Positions 24,144 through 33,989 of a DNA stretch of 62,515 nucleotides are shown here, in pieces (position 1 is the stretch's first letter; every line of letters starts with the position of its first letter). The stretch lies in NCBI GenBank assembly GCA_902589305.1, contig CACISL010000004.1, positions 1-62,515 of the forward strand. Reading direction: 5' to 3'. The notes beneath the pieces were generated by a model. It saw nothing but the letters and a program-made list of their open reading frames with translations, did no database searches and was not told the origin of the DNA. Made by a program: the position numbers and the translations under genes. Source of the DNA: an uncultured Pelagibacteraceae bacterium (GTDB taxonomy: Bacteria > Pseudomonadota > Alphaproteobacteria > Pelagibacterales > Pelagibacteraceae).

Positions 24144-25195
24144 TTGTACATTCTCCAAAGTTCACCCTTGTCAGATAGTAAATAAAGATCTCCGTTCTCA
24201 TGTATTTTGATATCTCTTATTCTTCCTATATCACCTTTGAATATAATTTCCTCTTTTATAAATTTTGATTTATCAAATTTTAATTTCCTCAAAGATTGGT
24301 CTTTGAGAGATGTAATTAAAGCCTCACCGTTCCATTCTTTAAATGTTTCACCTTTATAAATTATCATTGCGCTTACTGCGATAGATGGAACCCAGTACTT
24401 AATTGCTTTTGTAAAACCAGGTTTCCATTTTGGACCAATTTTAGTCCCTGAGTAGTTAGTTCCTCCCCAGCCTAAAATTTTCCAACCATAGTTTTCTCCA
24501 AAATTTGCTGTTCCGAACCAATCGCCTCCCCTTGCGCCATGATTAGTCAAATATATTTTATCATCGAAAGGTGAAAGAGACATTCCTTGAGGATTCCTAA
24601 CACCAATTTGATAAATTTCAGGTAACCAATTTTTTTTATTAATAAATTTTGGATTATCTTTTGGAATCGACCCATCTAAATTTATTCTTATAATACTACC
24701 AGGGTGTTTAGTATGATCTTGAGCTATCATTCCTTGTCCTCTCTCTCCGGCGGTTATATACAAATGTTGATTTTTTATTACCAGTCTGGATCCAAAATGA
24801 TATCCAGAATTTATAGGAGGCTGGGCTTGAAAAATGTTTTTAAAATTAAGTTTTTCAGTATTAAATTTTGCTGTTGCAACAGAGGTGCTGGACATTCCAT
24901 TTGATCTATTTTCAGAGTATGAGACAAATACAATGCTGTCTTTGTGAAGTATATCTAATAATCCTCCCTGACCATCTTCTAGGACTTTAAGATTATGACT
25001 TATATCTTTTATTATTTTTTCATTTAAATTAATAAGTTTGATATTTCCAGGCTTTTCTGTAACCAACAAATATTGGCTGTTTATAAATGTCAAGCTCCAA
25101 GGGCTATCGAACCCTTTAATAATTTTCTCCAGTTTAAAGTCATTAGCACTTAAATTTGTGAAAAATAAAAGAAAAATTATAAGTAGTTTTTTCAT
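24140..25195 (-). CDS. PQQ-type soluble aldose sugar dehydrogenase (YliI/Asd-like)
   Basis: 351-residue secreted protein with a short signal peptide (about residues 1-18) and a six-bladed propeller typical of glucose/sorbosone dehydrogenases. Family markers include FDSPWSLTFI, TAGERGQGMIAQDHTKHPGSIIRINLDGSIP, IYQIGVRNPQGMSLSP and the HGARGGDWF loop. Such enzymes oxidise aldose sugars in the periplasm using PQQ supplied from synthesis or the medium. It lies between lpxI and lpxB with 4-base overlaps on both sides, an unusual place for it. Confidence 0.88.
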   Translation of the reverse strand: MKKLLIIFLLFFTNLSANDFKLEKIIKGFDSPWSLTFINSQYLLVTEKPGNIKLINLNEKIIKDISHNLKVLEDGQGGLLDILHKDSIVFVSYSENRSNGMSSTSVATAKFNTEKLNFKNIFQAQPPINSGYHFGSRLVIKNQHLYITAGERGQGMIAQDHTKHPGSIIRINLDGSIPKDNPKFINKKNWLPEIYQIGVRNPQGMSLSPFDDKIYLTNHGARGGDWFGTANFGENYGWKILGWGGTNYSGTKIGPKWKPGFTKAIKYWVPSIAVSAMIIYKGETFKEWNGEALITSLKDQSLRKLKFDKSKFIKEEIIFKGDIGRIRDIKIHENGDLYLLSDKGELWRMYK

Positions 25196-25983
25196 TTAAT
25201 AAGAATAAACATTTTATTTCTATTTGCGTATTTGACACTTTGCCTTTTATTTAAAAAAATATTTAATTTATGTTTAAGAACTATTCCTTTAAGTCCTGCC
25301 GTTTTACACTGTTTTAAAGTTTCTAACCCTACAGTAGGAAGGTCAACTCTCAAATCTTGTCTTTTTTTAGGGTATTTTATTAGTATACCACTGAGAGATT
25401 TGTTTACTTTTTTCACTTTTTTTATCATTTTTTGTGTACCTCCGCTGCCCTCAATCGCAAGAATTTTATTATTTCTACAAATCGTGCCTTGAACAAATGA
25501 AAAGTTTCCAGACTTTTTAAGAGCTTTTTCTCCACAAAGTATATCTTTTTTATCAAAGGTATTTGGTTTAATTAATGTGTAATTTCCTTTGGATAAACTT
25601 ATTTCAGGAGTAAATTTGTTTGATCTCAATGTTTTAATTTTTTCTTTTTTTAAAATATTTATAATTTGTTTTAAAATTGCAGCATCCCCCAGTTTTGAAC
25701 TTTTTATAATTTTTGGCATGTAATAAATTCCTTTAAAATCTAATTTTATGGATTTTAAATTTGGTTTAGCTACTTTTCCTGCAAATAAAACTTTTTTACA
25801 ATTATTTGATTTTAATATTGATAATATTTTTCCGAATTGACCAATAGAAACAGAATAAGAATTTTTATCTTTTTTAAAAACTTTTTTTTTTGTTAAATCT
25901 ATTATTATATATTGGTATTTTTTTTTTATTTTTTTTAATATATATTTTGGAAAATCAGTTTCTCCAAAAATTAACCCGATCAT
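25192..25983 (-). CDS. lpxI: UDP-2,3-diacylglucosamine pyrophosphatase LpxI
   Basis: 263-residue DUF1009/LpxI protein, which in alphaproteobacteria hydrolyses UDP-2,3-diacylglucosamine to lipid X in place of LpxH. The N-terminal FAGKVAKPNLKSIKLDF, SKLGDAAILKQI, the IEGSGGTQKMIKK segment and RQDLRVDLPTVGLETL are family-like. It lies between lpxA and lpxB as expected (with the sugar dehydrogenase inserted after it). Very AT-rich coding with long Lys runs, like its neighbours. Confidence 0.9.
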   Translation of the reverse strand: MIGLIFGETDFPKYILKKIKKKYQYIIIDLTKKKVFKKDKNSYSVSIGQFGKILSILKSNNCKKVLFAGKVAKPNLKSIKLDFKGIYYMPKIIKSSKLGDAAILKQIINILKKEKIKTLRSNKFTPEISLSKGNYTLIKPNTFDKKDILCGEKALKKSGNFSFVQGTICRNNKILAIEGSGGTQKMIKKVKKVNKSLSGILIKYPKKRQDLRVDLPTVGLETLKQCKTAGLKGIVLKHKLNIFLNKRQSVKYANRNKMFILIK

Positions 25984-25990
25984 AAATATT

Positions 25991-26770
25991 TTAACTTAGC
26001 GGTGAACAAATTGGTCTTTTTTTATCTTTTTCTATAAACTTAATTACTTCACCTACAAGTTCATTTTCTTTATATTCACCATTAATCTTTTTTAAATTTT
26101 CATGTAAATTTTTTGAACCAAAAATATCTTTATATGCCTTGCTTAGTCCCATTATCTTTTTATTATCATATTGTTGTCTCCTTAAGCCGATTAAATTAAG
26201 GCCTTGTAAAAAATTTCTATTACCAATAGATAGGCCGAAGGGAATTACATCTTTTAAAACACCTGTCATACCACCAATCATTGCTAATCTACCAATTCTG
26301 GTAAATTGTTGTACTGCAGAATTTCCTCCAATAACAACTGAGTCTTCGATAGTCACATGCCCTCCTAAAGGAACGTTATTGGCAATAATAACATTATTTC
26401 CAATTTTACAATCATGAGCCACATGAGAAGAAATCATTAACAAACAATTATTTCCTATTATTGTTTTTGATCCACCTCCCTCTGTGCCCGGATTAATTGT
26501 AACATATTCTCTAATTAAATTATTTTCTCCAATTATAAGACTATTTTTTTCTCCTTTAAATTTTAAATCTTGTGGTTCTGTTCCTATACTAGCAAATGGA
26601 AAGATTTTAGTTCCTTTTCCAATATTTGTGTTTCCATCAATATGTACGTTGGAAACAAGCTCAACGTTTTCCTCAATTCTTACATTTGGACCTACAAAAC
26701 AAAAAGGGCCTATCTTTACATTTTTTGCAATAATTGCATTTTTATCAATTACACTTGAATTATGTATCAT
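25991..26770 (-). CDS. lpxA: UDP-N-acetylglucosamine acyltransferase
   Basis: 259-residue left-handed beta-helix acyltransferase for the first step of lipid A synthesis, moving a 3-hydroxyacyl chain from ACP to UDP-GlcNAc. Hexapeptide repeats fill residues 5-190, the catalytic histidine is in SHVAHDCKIGN, and the C-terminal helical part contains IGLRRQQYDNKKI. The ATG overlaps the fabZ stop by 4 bases. Length and order (lpxD-fabZ-lpxA) are standard. Confidence 0.95.
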   Translation of the reverse strand: MIHNSSVIDKNAIIAKNVKIGPFCFVGPNVRIEENVELVSNVHIDGNTNIGKGTKIFPFASIGTEPQDLKFKGEKNSLIIGENNLIREYVTINPGTEGGGSKTIIGNNCLLMISSHVAHDCKIGNNVIIANNVPLGGHVTIEDSVVIGGNSAVQQFTRIGRLAMIGGMTGVLKDVIPFGLSIGNRNFLQGLNLIGLRRQQYDNKKIMGLSKAYKDIFGSKNLHENLKKINGEYKENELVGEVIKFIEKDKKRPICSPLS

Positions 26771-27219
26771 TTTCTATCAACTATGGTTGCCGACCATTCA
26801 GCATCAGCCATTCTTTTACCTTCAACTTTCGCTGTACCTTTATATTTCCAAACTCTTCCATGAGATCTGATAGCTTCAATATCTAAATGTAGTTCGCAAT
26901 CTGGTATTACAGGATTTCTAAATCTAGCTTTATCTACGCTCATTAAAAAAACTAATTTATTTTCATACTCTTTTGGATTTATTCCATGAGCAGTTAACGC
27001 GGCTGCCGCTTGACCAAAAGCTTCAACTATTAATACTCCAGGCATTACAGGCTGATTAGGAAAGTGACCTTGCACATAAAAACCATCTTTTTTGACGTGC
27101 ATTATTGCTGTAGCTGATTTTAATGGGACAATATTTATAAGTTTATCAATTAATAACATAGGCTTCCTATGAGGAAGTAAACTTTCAATTTTTTTTCTAT
27201 CTATCTCTTTTGTAGTCAT
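26767..27219 (-). CDS. fabZ: 3-hydroxyacyl-ACP dehydratase FabZ
   Basis: 150-residue hot-dog fold dehydratase in fatty-acid elongation. The catalytic histidine is in GHFPNQPVMPGVL and the glutamate follows in IVEAFGQAAAA; the N-terminal LLPHRKPMLLID is typical. It lies between lpxD and lpxA, where it shares the hydroxyacyl-ACP substrate pool with lipid A synthesis. Its start overlaps the lpxD stop by one base. Confidence 0.95.
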   Translation of the reverse strand: MTTKEIDRKKIESLLPHRKPMLLIDKLINIVPLKSATAIMHVKKDGFYVQGHFPNQPVMPGVLIVEAFGQAAAALTAHGINPKEYENKLVFLMSVDKARFRNPVIPDCELHLDIEAIRSHGRVWKYKGTAKVEGKRMADAEWSATIVDRK

Positions 27220-28178
27220 TATCTCTTTTTTAAAAAATCTCTTAAAGGTATTGCAGGATATCCCATAACTATTTGGTTGTCTTCAATGTCTTTTATTACT
27301 CCGCTTCCTCCCCCAATCCTCACATTATTTCCAATTTTTAAATGTCCTGAGATACCAGCTTGACCTCCAATAGAAACATGATTTCCAATTTTAGCACTGC
27401 CTGCGAATCCTACTTGACCTGCTATCATACAATTGGATCCTATTTTAACATTATGCGCTATATGCACTTGGTTATCTATATAAGTGTTTTTTCCTATAAA
27501 TGTATCGTCTACTGATCCTCTATCAATTGTACAACCAGAGGCGATTTCAACATCATTTTCTATTATTACATTTCCTATATGAGGAAACTTTAAATTTTTT
27601 TCTTTTTGTGGGATAAAGCCGAATCCCTTTTGTCCAATTTTGCAATTATCCTGAAGCACAACTCTATCTCCAATTATTGAGTTTTTAATAATAATATTTG
27701 ATCCAATTACACAATCTTTTCCAATTATTACATTTTTTTCAATTATAGTATTTGAACCTATAACTGTATTTTTACCAATTTTTACTTTATTGCCAATTAA
27801 AACATTATTACAAAATTTAACATTTTTATATTTATTCTTATTTGGTTTTTTGAGGGAAAAATCTGGATAATCGATATCTGCTTTCAAATAAATTTTTTTT
27901 ATTGTTTTTGCAAGTTCTAACAACACATTTTCTACAATTATTCTGTGAGTTTTTATTGGTAAGAATTTTTCAAGCTTTGAAGATGTAATACAAACTGATC
28001 CTTTAGTCTTTTCAGCTAAATATTTATATTTAATAGAATCAAAAAAGGTAATATCATTTGTGTTGGCTGACTCTAAGGGAAGCACATCATTAACTATAAA
28101 TTCTTTTTTAAATTTATTATTAGGAAAGATTTTTGTTATTTTTACTTTTTTTTTATCAAAAAAAAATCTTGATTTCAT
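27219..28178 (-). CDS. lpxD: UDP-3-O-acylglucosamine N-acyltransferase
   Basis: 319-residue acyltransferase adding the second hydroxyacyl chain in lipid A synthesis. An N-terminal uridine-binding domain (about 1-100) is followed by hexapeptide repeats. Conserved segments are [23 protein letters not shown], and [20 protein letters not shown] holding the catalytic histidine. It is a little shorter than the E. coli enzyme (341). Eight bases separate it from the upstream skp-like gene. Confidence 0.94.
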   Translation of the reverse strand: MKSRFFFDKKKVKITKIFPNNKFKKEFIVNDVLPLESANTNDITFFDSIKYKYLAEKTKGSVCITSSKLEKFLPIKTHRIIVENVLLELAKTIKKIYLKADIDYPDFSLKKPNKNKYKNVKFCNNVLIGNKVKIGKNTVIGSNTIIEKNVIIGKDCVIGSNIIIKNSIIGDRVVLQDNCKIGQKGFGFIPQKEKNLKFPHIGNVIIENDVEIASGCTIDRGSVDDTFIGKNTYIDNQVHIAHNVKIGSNCMIAGQVGFAGSAKIGNHVSIGGQAGISGHLKIGNNVRIGGGSGVIKDIEDNQIVMGYPAIPLRDFLKKR

Positions 28179-28184
28179 CTAAAC

Positions 28185-28703
28185 TTAATTGAACTTTATT
28201 GATTTAATTTTTTTATTAAGCAAATCAGTTATAATTTTAGTAAGGTCAAGATTCTCATCTGCCATCAACAAACTTTTTTTATCTACTACCATTCTTATTT
28301 TTTTCTCTTTCATATATTCTCTAATTATAGGATTTACGGCTTTTAATAACTCATTTCTTGCTTTTGTACGTTGTTTAGAAACCGTTTCTATTAATGTATT
28401 TCTTTCTTTTTGAAGAGAAGAAACTTTAGCTCTTAATTCGGATACTTTTTTTTTATATTCTTCTGGTGAAATTAGTTTTTTTTGTTGAATAATTTTTTTT
28501 TCTTCATCCAAAATTTTTTTTTCTTTTGATTGTAAATCTTTTATACCCTTATCCAGCTTATTTTTTAGAGAAGTTTGGGCTTTTTTTCCTGCATCGCTTT
28601 GATTAAGTATATATTTAAAATCTACATAGTGAGGAATTTCTGCAAAAGATATGGTCGGGCTTAGTATAAATAAAATTATAATTAATGAAAATTTTTTTAA
28701 CAT
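28185..28703 (-). CDS. skp: OmpH/Skp family periplasmic chaperone
   Basis: 172-residue protein with a signal peptide (about 1-21, ending SFA) and a long charged coiled coil at about 40-125 that is rich in Lys and Glu, the tentacle-like arms of Skp. It would carry unfolded outer-membrane proteins across the periplasm to the Bam complex. Its position between bamA and lpxD is conserved in many proteobacteria. The sequence is fast-evolving, so identification relies on fold pattern and neighbours. Confidence 0.86.
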   Translation of the reverse strand: MLKKFSLIIILFILSPTISFAEIPHYVDFKYILNQSDAGKKAQTSLKNKLDKGIKDLQSKEKKILDEEKKIIQQKKLISPEEYKKKVSELRAKVSSLQKERNTLIETVSKQRTKARNELLKAVNPIIREYMKEKKIRMVVDKKSLLMADENLDLTKIITDLLNKKIKSIKFN

Positions 28704-28710
28704 TTTTGTT

Positions 28711-30942
28711 CTAAAAAGTAGTTCCTAAATTAAAACTAAAGTCTTGAGTAACATCGGTATCGGCTTTTGATAAGTTTTGGGACAAAGTAAAACTTAAAGG
28801 TCCTATTGGAGACTGCCAACTAGCTGTTATGCCAGTAGATGATCTTATTTTATTACTATCTTCTAGAGAACTATCATAATCAACACCCCATACATTTCCA
28901 AAATCTAAAAAAAGATGAACATCTGTGTTAGTGTCCTCAGGCAGCAAATTAGGTAAATTTGTCTCTAAATTTACAGCCGCAGCATAATTTCCTCCAACAT
29001 GATCATTTCCGTCCATTGGTCCAACTTTACCTCTTTCAAAACCTCTTAATCTTCTAGAGCTTAATCCTACTCTTTTACTTAAACGAACATCATCTGAACC
29101 CAAGCCATTTACTGAAGTTAGAAATATTTTTCCTGCCCCTACAACATCTTCATTAAAAGACTTATATGAACTCAAAGCTAAGGTATTAGTTATAGAAGAC
29201 TTATCTGCAATAATTGGAAATGACTGGCCAAAACTTAGAATTGATCCTCTTGTAGGCATAAAGGCTCTATTACGTTTGTCGTATTTAAAACCATAATTAC
29301 CGGAAAGATCAGAAAAAGTACCTTTTTGTTTTTTTAATGACTCTGTTGCAGTGTCATCCGTTTTTAAATCATCGTAACTCGCGCTGATACCAAGATTAGC
29401 AAATAAATCTTTATATTGTTCAAAACCGGTTCCGATACCAGCAGATGTAACTGAGTTTTCGTAACCCTGGTCTGATTTATCATTTTTTTCACTTGAAACA
29501 TAATAGTTAATTGAATTGCCAAGAAAATCATAATTTGGATCTGTATAATTTAATGTCCCAGATAAACTTTCTGCATCTAATTCTAAATCAAATCCGACTG
29601 ACTTTCCCTCTCCTAAATAGTTATTTTCAGTAACGTTAATTAAAAAGCTTCCTCCGTTTGTTCCTATTCCAGCTCCAGCACTGATTTCTCCCGTAGGCTT
29701 CTCCTCAACCTCTATTTCAATGATATTTAAATCTTTTTCAGTTCCTTGTAAAATTTTATAATTTACATTTTTAAAAATATTTCTAGACTTAATTTTTGAA
29801 ATGGATTTTTCTAAGTTTAATTTAGTAAATGGGTCTCCCTCATCTAAAATTAATTCTCCCCTGATAACATCTTCATTGGTAATACTGTTACCCTTTATAT
29901 TTATTCGCTCGATTAAAGTTTTTTTTCCCTCAAATATGTTGAAAACAATATTTATAGAATTTCCCTCTATTGTTTCTTCAACATTATGTTCGACAAATTG
30001 AAGATTATTGAACTCGATTAATTCATCAATTTCTTCAAGTAATCTTTTTACTGTAAACGGTGAGTAATATTCACCAATAATTTTTTGGTAAGACTCATTT
30101 AATGAAAAAAATAAATTTTTATCAAAAACAGGATCTACGTTCGTGGAAATTTTATTAATTGTATATCTCTTTCCTTCTTTTATGGAGTAAATTAAGTCAA
30201 CATTTCCAGTTTGATTAAGTTCTGCTAAATTTGAACTTACTTCAGCATCATAAAAACCCAGTGACCTATAATAATTTTTTAACAATCTTAAATCTAATTT
30301 AATTAGGTTCTCATTTAAATTAGTATTTTTAGTTATGACTTTCCAAAATTTATCTTCCTCACTTGCAACAACCTCTTTAAGTCTTTTATTACGAACTTTT
30401 GAATTACCAATGAAACTTATCGACGAAATTTTTGTTTTTTCACCTCTATTAACTTCTATAAGTACATCAAAATTATTTTCATCGATCTTTTTTATTTTTG
30501 TCTCTACACTTGCATTATTAAAGCCAATAGAAGAGTACAGAGACTTAATTCTTTCAATATCTTTCACTAAGTAAGATTTTATAAATGATCTTTTTTCTTT
30601 TAATTGTATAGTTTTTCTAATTTGGTCTTTATATCTTTTATTGCTTTCACCTAAAATTATTAATTGATTTATGATAGGATATTCTTTTAAATTAATAGTT
30701 AGTACACTGTTATCTAATGATACGTCTACGTTTTCAAAGAAATTTGTCTCATAAAGATTTTTAAGTATTAAGTCTAAATCTCTGCTAGAGTAATCTTTAT
30801 TTAATTCTACGTCCCCATAGAGTTTAATAGTTTCAGAAGATACCCTCTTATTTCCATTAATCTTTACGTCTTTAACTATTTCGGCATTGAGACTTGTCAG
30901 AAAGAGAGATGATAAAAACAAAAATGTAAAAAATTTATCCAT
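28711..30942 (-). CDS. bamA: Outer-membrane protein assembly factor BamA
   Basis: 743-residue outer-membrane protein. A signal peptide (about 1-20) is followed by five POTRA-like domains to about residue 410 and a C-terminal beta-barrel. The barrel has the Omp85 lid-loop type motif (RLRGFERGKVGP) and a terminal phenylalanine in SFNLGTTF, the barrel insertion signal. It overlaps the dxr stop by 8 bases. The rseP gene usual between dxr and bamA is not present. Confidence 0.95.
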   Translation of the reverse strand: MDKFFTFLFLSSLFLTSLNAEIVKDVKINGNKRVSSETIKLYGDVELNKDYSSRDLDLILKNLYETNFFENVDVSLDNSVLTINLKEYPIINQLIILGESNKRYKDQIRKTIQLKEKRSFIKSYLVKDIERIKSLYSSIGFNNASVETKIKKIDENNFDVLIEVNRGEKTKISSISFIGNSKVRNKRLKEVVASEEDKFWKVITKNTNLNENLIKLDLRLLKNYYRSLGFYDAEVSSNLAELNQTGNVDLIYSIKEGKRYTINKISTNVDPVFDKNLFFSLNESYQKIIGEYYSPFTVKRLLEEIDELIEFNNLQFVEHNVEETIEGNSINIVFNIFEGKKTLIERINIKGNSITNEDVIRGELILDEGDPFTKLNLEKSISKIKSRNIFKNVNYKILQGTEKDLNIIEIEVEEKPTGEISAGAGIGTNGGSFLINVTENNYLGEGKSVGFDLELDAESLSGTLNYTDPNYDFLGNSINYYVSSEKNDKSDQGYENSVTSAGIGTGFEQYKDLFANLGISASYDDLKTDDTATESLKKQKGTFSDLSGNYGFKYDKRNRAFMPTRGSILSFGQSFPIIADKSSITNTLALSSYKSFNEDVVGAGKIFLTSVNGLGSDDVRLSKRVGLSSRRLRGFERGKVGPMDGNDHVGGNYAAAVNLETNLPNLLPEDTNTDVHLFLDFGNVWGVDYDSSLEDSNKIRSSTGITASWQSPIGPLSFTLSQNLSKADTDVTQDFSFNLGTTF

Positions 30943-32113
30943 AATTTAATTTAATTTCTTCAAAAGTTTTACTCCTTGCCCAAAAGTCAATTTTATTGAT
31001 TTGGCTTATATTTTTAGGTTCTCTTATAGCATATTTTTTATAATTACTATTGTTCAGAATGGTTATTATAATTTTAAATATAGCTAAAAAAGGGATTTTT
31101 TTCTTTAGAAATTGATCAACTAATATTTCATTAGACGCATTTATAATAATTGGGGTGGAAGGGTACTCATTTACTTTATTTTTTATATTTATAATCGGAA
31201 ATATTTTATCATCTACTTTTTCAAAAAATAAATTTTCAAATATTAAATTACCTTTGTTTTTTTTTGGTTTTAAAAAATCGTTTATATTTAAGTCTTTTTC
31301 AAATATTGCATTAGCTAAAGGGATTATCATAGATGTTTCATGTAATATTGTTTTAATGAGGCCATTTTTAAGTTCTATAATCGCATGAACTATAGAATTA
31401 GGATGTATAATAATATCCAATTTTTTATTAGGTATTTTAAATAATTTTTGCGCTTCAATTAATTCTAAAATTTTATTCATCAAAGTTGATGAATCGATAG
31501 TAATTTTTTTTCCCATTTTCCACTTAGGATGTTTTAATGCATCTCGTGGAGTAATCTTTTTCAATTGATTTTTTGAATATTTTAAAAAAGGACCACCTGA
31601 AGCTGTAATATAAATCTTATTAATTTCTCTTAAGTCATGATTTTTGAGAAGTTGGTAGATAGAGAAATGCTCTGAGTCTACTGGGATAATTTTTGTTTTA
31701 AATTTTGAAGCATTTCTTTTAATCAAATTCCATCCACATATTATTGACTCTTTATTTGCAATAAGAATTTTTTTACTGTGTTGTATCATTTTTAAAGTTG
31801 GCTCAAGGCCAATAATTCCTGGTATAGCAGAAATTGTTATATCAATTTTTTGTGACAACTTTACATTTTTAAAACTATTCAGAATTTTAATATTTCTTTT
31901 TTTGTATTTTTTTTTGACCTTAGCAAAAGTTAAAGGATCATTTATTATAAATAATTTTGGTTTATAAATTTCAATTTGTTTACAAATTATGGTAAAATTC
32001 TTATTTGCAGATAATAAATAACATTTTAATTGATTTTTTTTTTTATCAATTATTTTAAGTGAGGTTAATCCCACAGAGCCTGTTGATCCCAGAATTGATA
32101 TATATTTTTTCAT
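30935..32113 (-). CDS. dxr: 1-deoxy-D-xylulose 5-phosphate reductoisomerase
   Basis: 392-residue NADPH-dependent enzyme of the MEP isoprenoid pathway. Features are GSTGSVGLTSL near the start, the IANKESIICG segment, PVDSEHFSIYQ with metal-binding residues, and TASGGPF. Its product feeds the undecaprenyl chain made by the nearby uppS. Start overlaps the cdsA stop by one base. Length is normal. Confidence 0.95.
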   Translation of the reverse strand: MKKYISILGSTGSVGLTSLKIIDKKKNQLKCYLLSANKNFTIICKQIEIYKPKLFIINDPLTFAKVKKKYKKRNIKILNSFKNVKLSQKIDITISAIPGIIGLEPTLKMIQHSKKILIANKESIICGWNLIKRNASKFKTKIIPVDSEHFSIYQLLKNHDLREINKIYITASGGPFLKYSKNQLKKITPRDALKHPKWKMGKKITIDSSTLMNKILELIEAQKLFKIPNKKLDIIIHPNSIVHAIIELKNGLIKTILHETSMIIPLANAIFEKDLNINDFLKPKKNKGNLIFENLFFEKVDDKIFPIINIKNKVNEYPSTPIIINASNEILVDQFLKKKIPFLAIFKIIITILNNSNYKKYAIREPKNISQINKIDFWARSKTFEEIKLNYG

Positions 32114-32763
32114 TAATAAATTAGATTAATAGATAAAAAACCAACAGGCATTCCCAACAAAATTCCATCGATTCTATCAAGTACTCCTCCGTGACCTGGA
32201 AAAATATTCCCAGTATCTTTTAATTTTGCTCTTCGTTTTAAATATGAAAAAAATAAATCTCCAATTTGACAAGCTAGAGAAGTAGAGAAACCAATAAATA
32301 AAATCTTTAAATTGAAATCGCTCGTGAAATAAAAGATCAAAAATGAAATTACAATGCAAGTAAATATAAAAGATCCAAAGGAGCCAGTGATTGTTTTATT
32401 TGGACTTATTTTTGTTAATTTTGGACCTTGAAAGAACTTTCCAACTAAATAGCCTCCTATATCAGAAGCAATACAACCTACTAATAAAATGAAAACAATT
32501 AATCTAAGATTTGTATGATTATATAACAAAGAAAATAAAAAACAAAATATAAACATATAAATTACAAATGTAAAATTTAAAATAAACATTAATTTTTTAT
32601 TACTTGTAATTTTTTTTATCATACTAAAAAACTCTAGAAGTGCTAATACTCCAAATATAATTAAAACATAGTTTAAAACAAAGCTATAACTGAATATGAA
32701 ATATATTAATAAGAATAAAACTAGAGAAGTTAGTAATCTAACTCTAAAATTTTTAAAAGTCAT
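32113..32763 (-). CDS. cdsA: Phosphatidate cytidylyltransferase
   Basis: 216-residue integral membrane enzyme that makes CDP-diacylglycerol. About six hydrophobic helices are followed by the signature SYLKRRAKLKDTGNIFPGHG and GVLDRIDGILL, which is diagnostic. It is shorter than E. coli CdsA (285) because it has fewer N-terminal helices, common in alphaproteobacteria. It lies between uppS and dxr with overlaps at both ends. Confidence 0.94.
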   Translation of the reverse strand: MTFKNFRVRLLTSLVLFLLIYFIFSYSFVLNYVLIIFGVLALLEFFSMIKKITSNKKLMFILNFTFVIYMFIFCFLFSLLYNHTNLRLIVFILLVGCIASDIGGYLVGKFFQGPKLTKISPNKTITGSFGSFIFTCIVISFLIFYFTSDFNLKILFIGFSTSLACQIGDLFFSYLKRRAKLKDTGNIFPGHGGVLDRIDGILLGMPVGFLSINLIY

Positions 32764-33428
32764 ATTGCTCCAAAATTTCTTTTGCTATATTTATATTTTA
32801 AAATAATTTTTTTTAAGTCTTTTGAATTAAAGTCAGGCCATAGTTTTTTTAGAAAGAATAGTTCTGCATAGGCCAGCTGCCAAAGCATGAAATTACTCAA
32901 TCTTTGGTGACCTCCAGTTCTAATTAAAATTTCTGGGAATGGCATATTTTTTGTATAAAGATTTTTTTCAAATGTATTAATTTTAATCTTTTTTTTTGTT
33001 TTTTTTACTGCATGTAGTATTTCTTTTTTTGAACCATAGTTTATAGCTAAATTTACAATAATCTTTTTATTGTGTTTAGTTAAATTGATAGTTTTTTTTA
33101 GTATGCTGGCTAAATCATTAGGTAGCTTGTTATATTCACCCAATATATTAATTCTTATTCCCTCTGAAATAACACTTTTTATCTCTTTTAAAAAATAGTT
33201 TTTAATAAGTTTAAAAAGATATGAAATTTCCTTTTTTGGTCGTTTCCAATTTTCAGATGAAAAAACATAAAATGTTAGTATTGGAATTTTAAGTTCAATA
33301 GCTTTGGTGACTACTTTTTTGACTGTCTCTACACCTTTAAGGTGACCAAAATTTCTTCCTTTTTTTTTCTTTTCCCCCCACCTTCCATTGCCGTCCATAA
33401 TAAAGGCAATATGGTTGAGTTTGTTCAT
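32760..33428 (-). CDS. uppS: Undecaprenyl diphosphate synthase
   Basis: 222-residue cis-prenyltransferase making the C55 lipid carrier for peptidoglycan and O-antigen. The substrate-binding segment IAFIMDGNGRW at 8-18 and the C-terminal FPEILIRTGGHQRLSNFMLWQ are diagnostic. It overlaps frr at its start (ATGA type) and cdsA at its end. Confidence 0.95.
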   Translation of the reverse strand: MNKLNHIAFIMDGNGRWGEKKKKGRNFGHLKGVETVKKVVTKAIELKIPILTFYVFSSENWKRPKKEISYLFKLIKNYFLKEIKSVISEGIRINILGEYNKLPNDLASILKKTINLTKHNKKIIVNLAINYGSKKEILHAVKKTKKKIKINTFEKNLYTKNMPFPEILIRTGGHQRLSNFMLWQLAYAELFFLKKLWPDFNSKDLKKIILKYKYSKRNFGAI

Positions 33429-33985
33429 ATTTGGCTGATCTCTTTTTCTTTATCTGATAAGATTTTTTCGATTAATAGAATATTTGAGTCTGTAAGTTTT
33501 TGAATATTTTTCTCAAAATTTTTGTTTTGATCTTCAGATATAATTTTATCTTTTAATTTTTTTTTTAGATCTTCATTTGCTTCTCTTCTGATATTTCTAA
33601 TAGCAACTTTTCCTTTTTCTCCCATACTTTTTAAAACTTTGATAAGATCTTTTCTTCTTTCCTCTGTCAAATCTGGAATTCTTAATCTTATCATTTGACC
33701 ATCTAGCTGAGGATTAATACCTAAATCTGATTTTTGAATAGCAGACTCAATTAATGATGTATTTGCTTTATCCCAAACTTGTATCGAAATAAGTCTTGCT
33801 TCTGGAACACTAACAGTACTTAGCTGCTCTATTGGCATTAATTGACCATATACATCAACTTTTATAGTGTCTAACATGTTAGTATTGGCCCTACCAGTTC
33901 TTAAAGTTGATATATCTTTTTTCAAAGACAAAATACTTTTGTCCATTTTAGAAGAAAAGTTTTTTTCATTAAATTCACTATTCAT
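33425..33985 (-). CDS. frr: Ribosome recycling factor
   Basis: 186-residue factor that with EF-G splits post-termination ribosomes. The segment SILSLKKDISTLRTGRAN near residue 18 and the C-terminal KVAIRNIRREANEDLKK are typical. I choose the ATG at 33985 (MNSEF), which aligns with the family N terminus; a GTG at 33997 would add MSKI and sits too close to its AGGAG. It follows tsf directly; pyrH, which usually lies between the two, is missing. Confidence 0.93.
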   Translation of the reverse strand: MNSEFNEKNFSSKMDKSILSLKKDISTLRTGRANTNMLDTIKVDVYGQLMPIEQLSTVSVPEARLISIQVWDKANTSLIESAIQKSDLGINPQLDGQMIRLRIPDLTEERRKDLIKVLKSMGEKGKVAIRNIRREANEDLKKKLKDKIISEDQNKNFEKNIQKLTDSNILLIEKILSDKEKEISQI

Positions 33986-33989
33986 AATT

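Noticed and set aside
26484-26870. A 128-residue plus-strand frame
   Set aside because: It is antisense to lpxA and fabZ and reflects the hexapeptide-repeat codon pattern.
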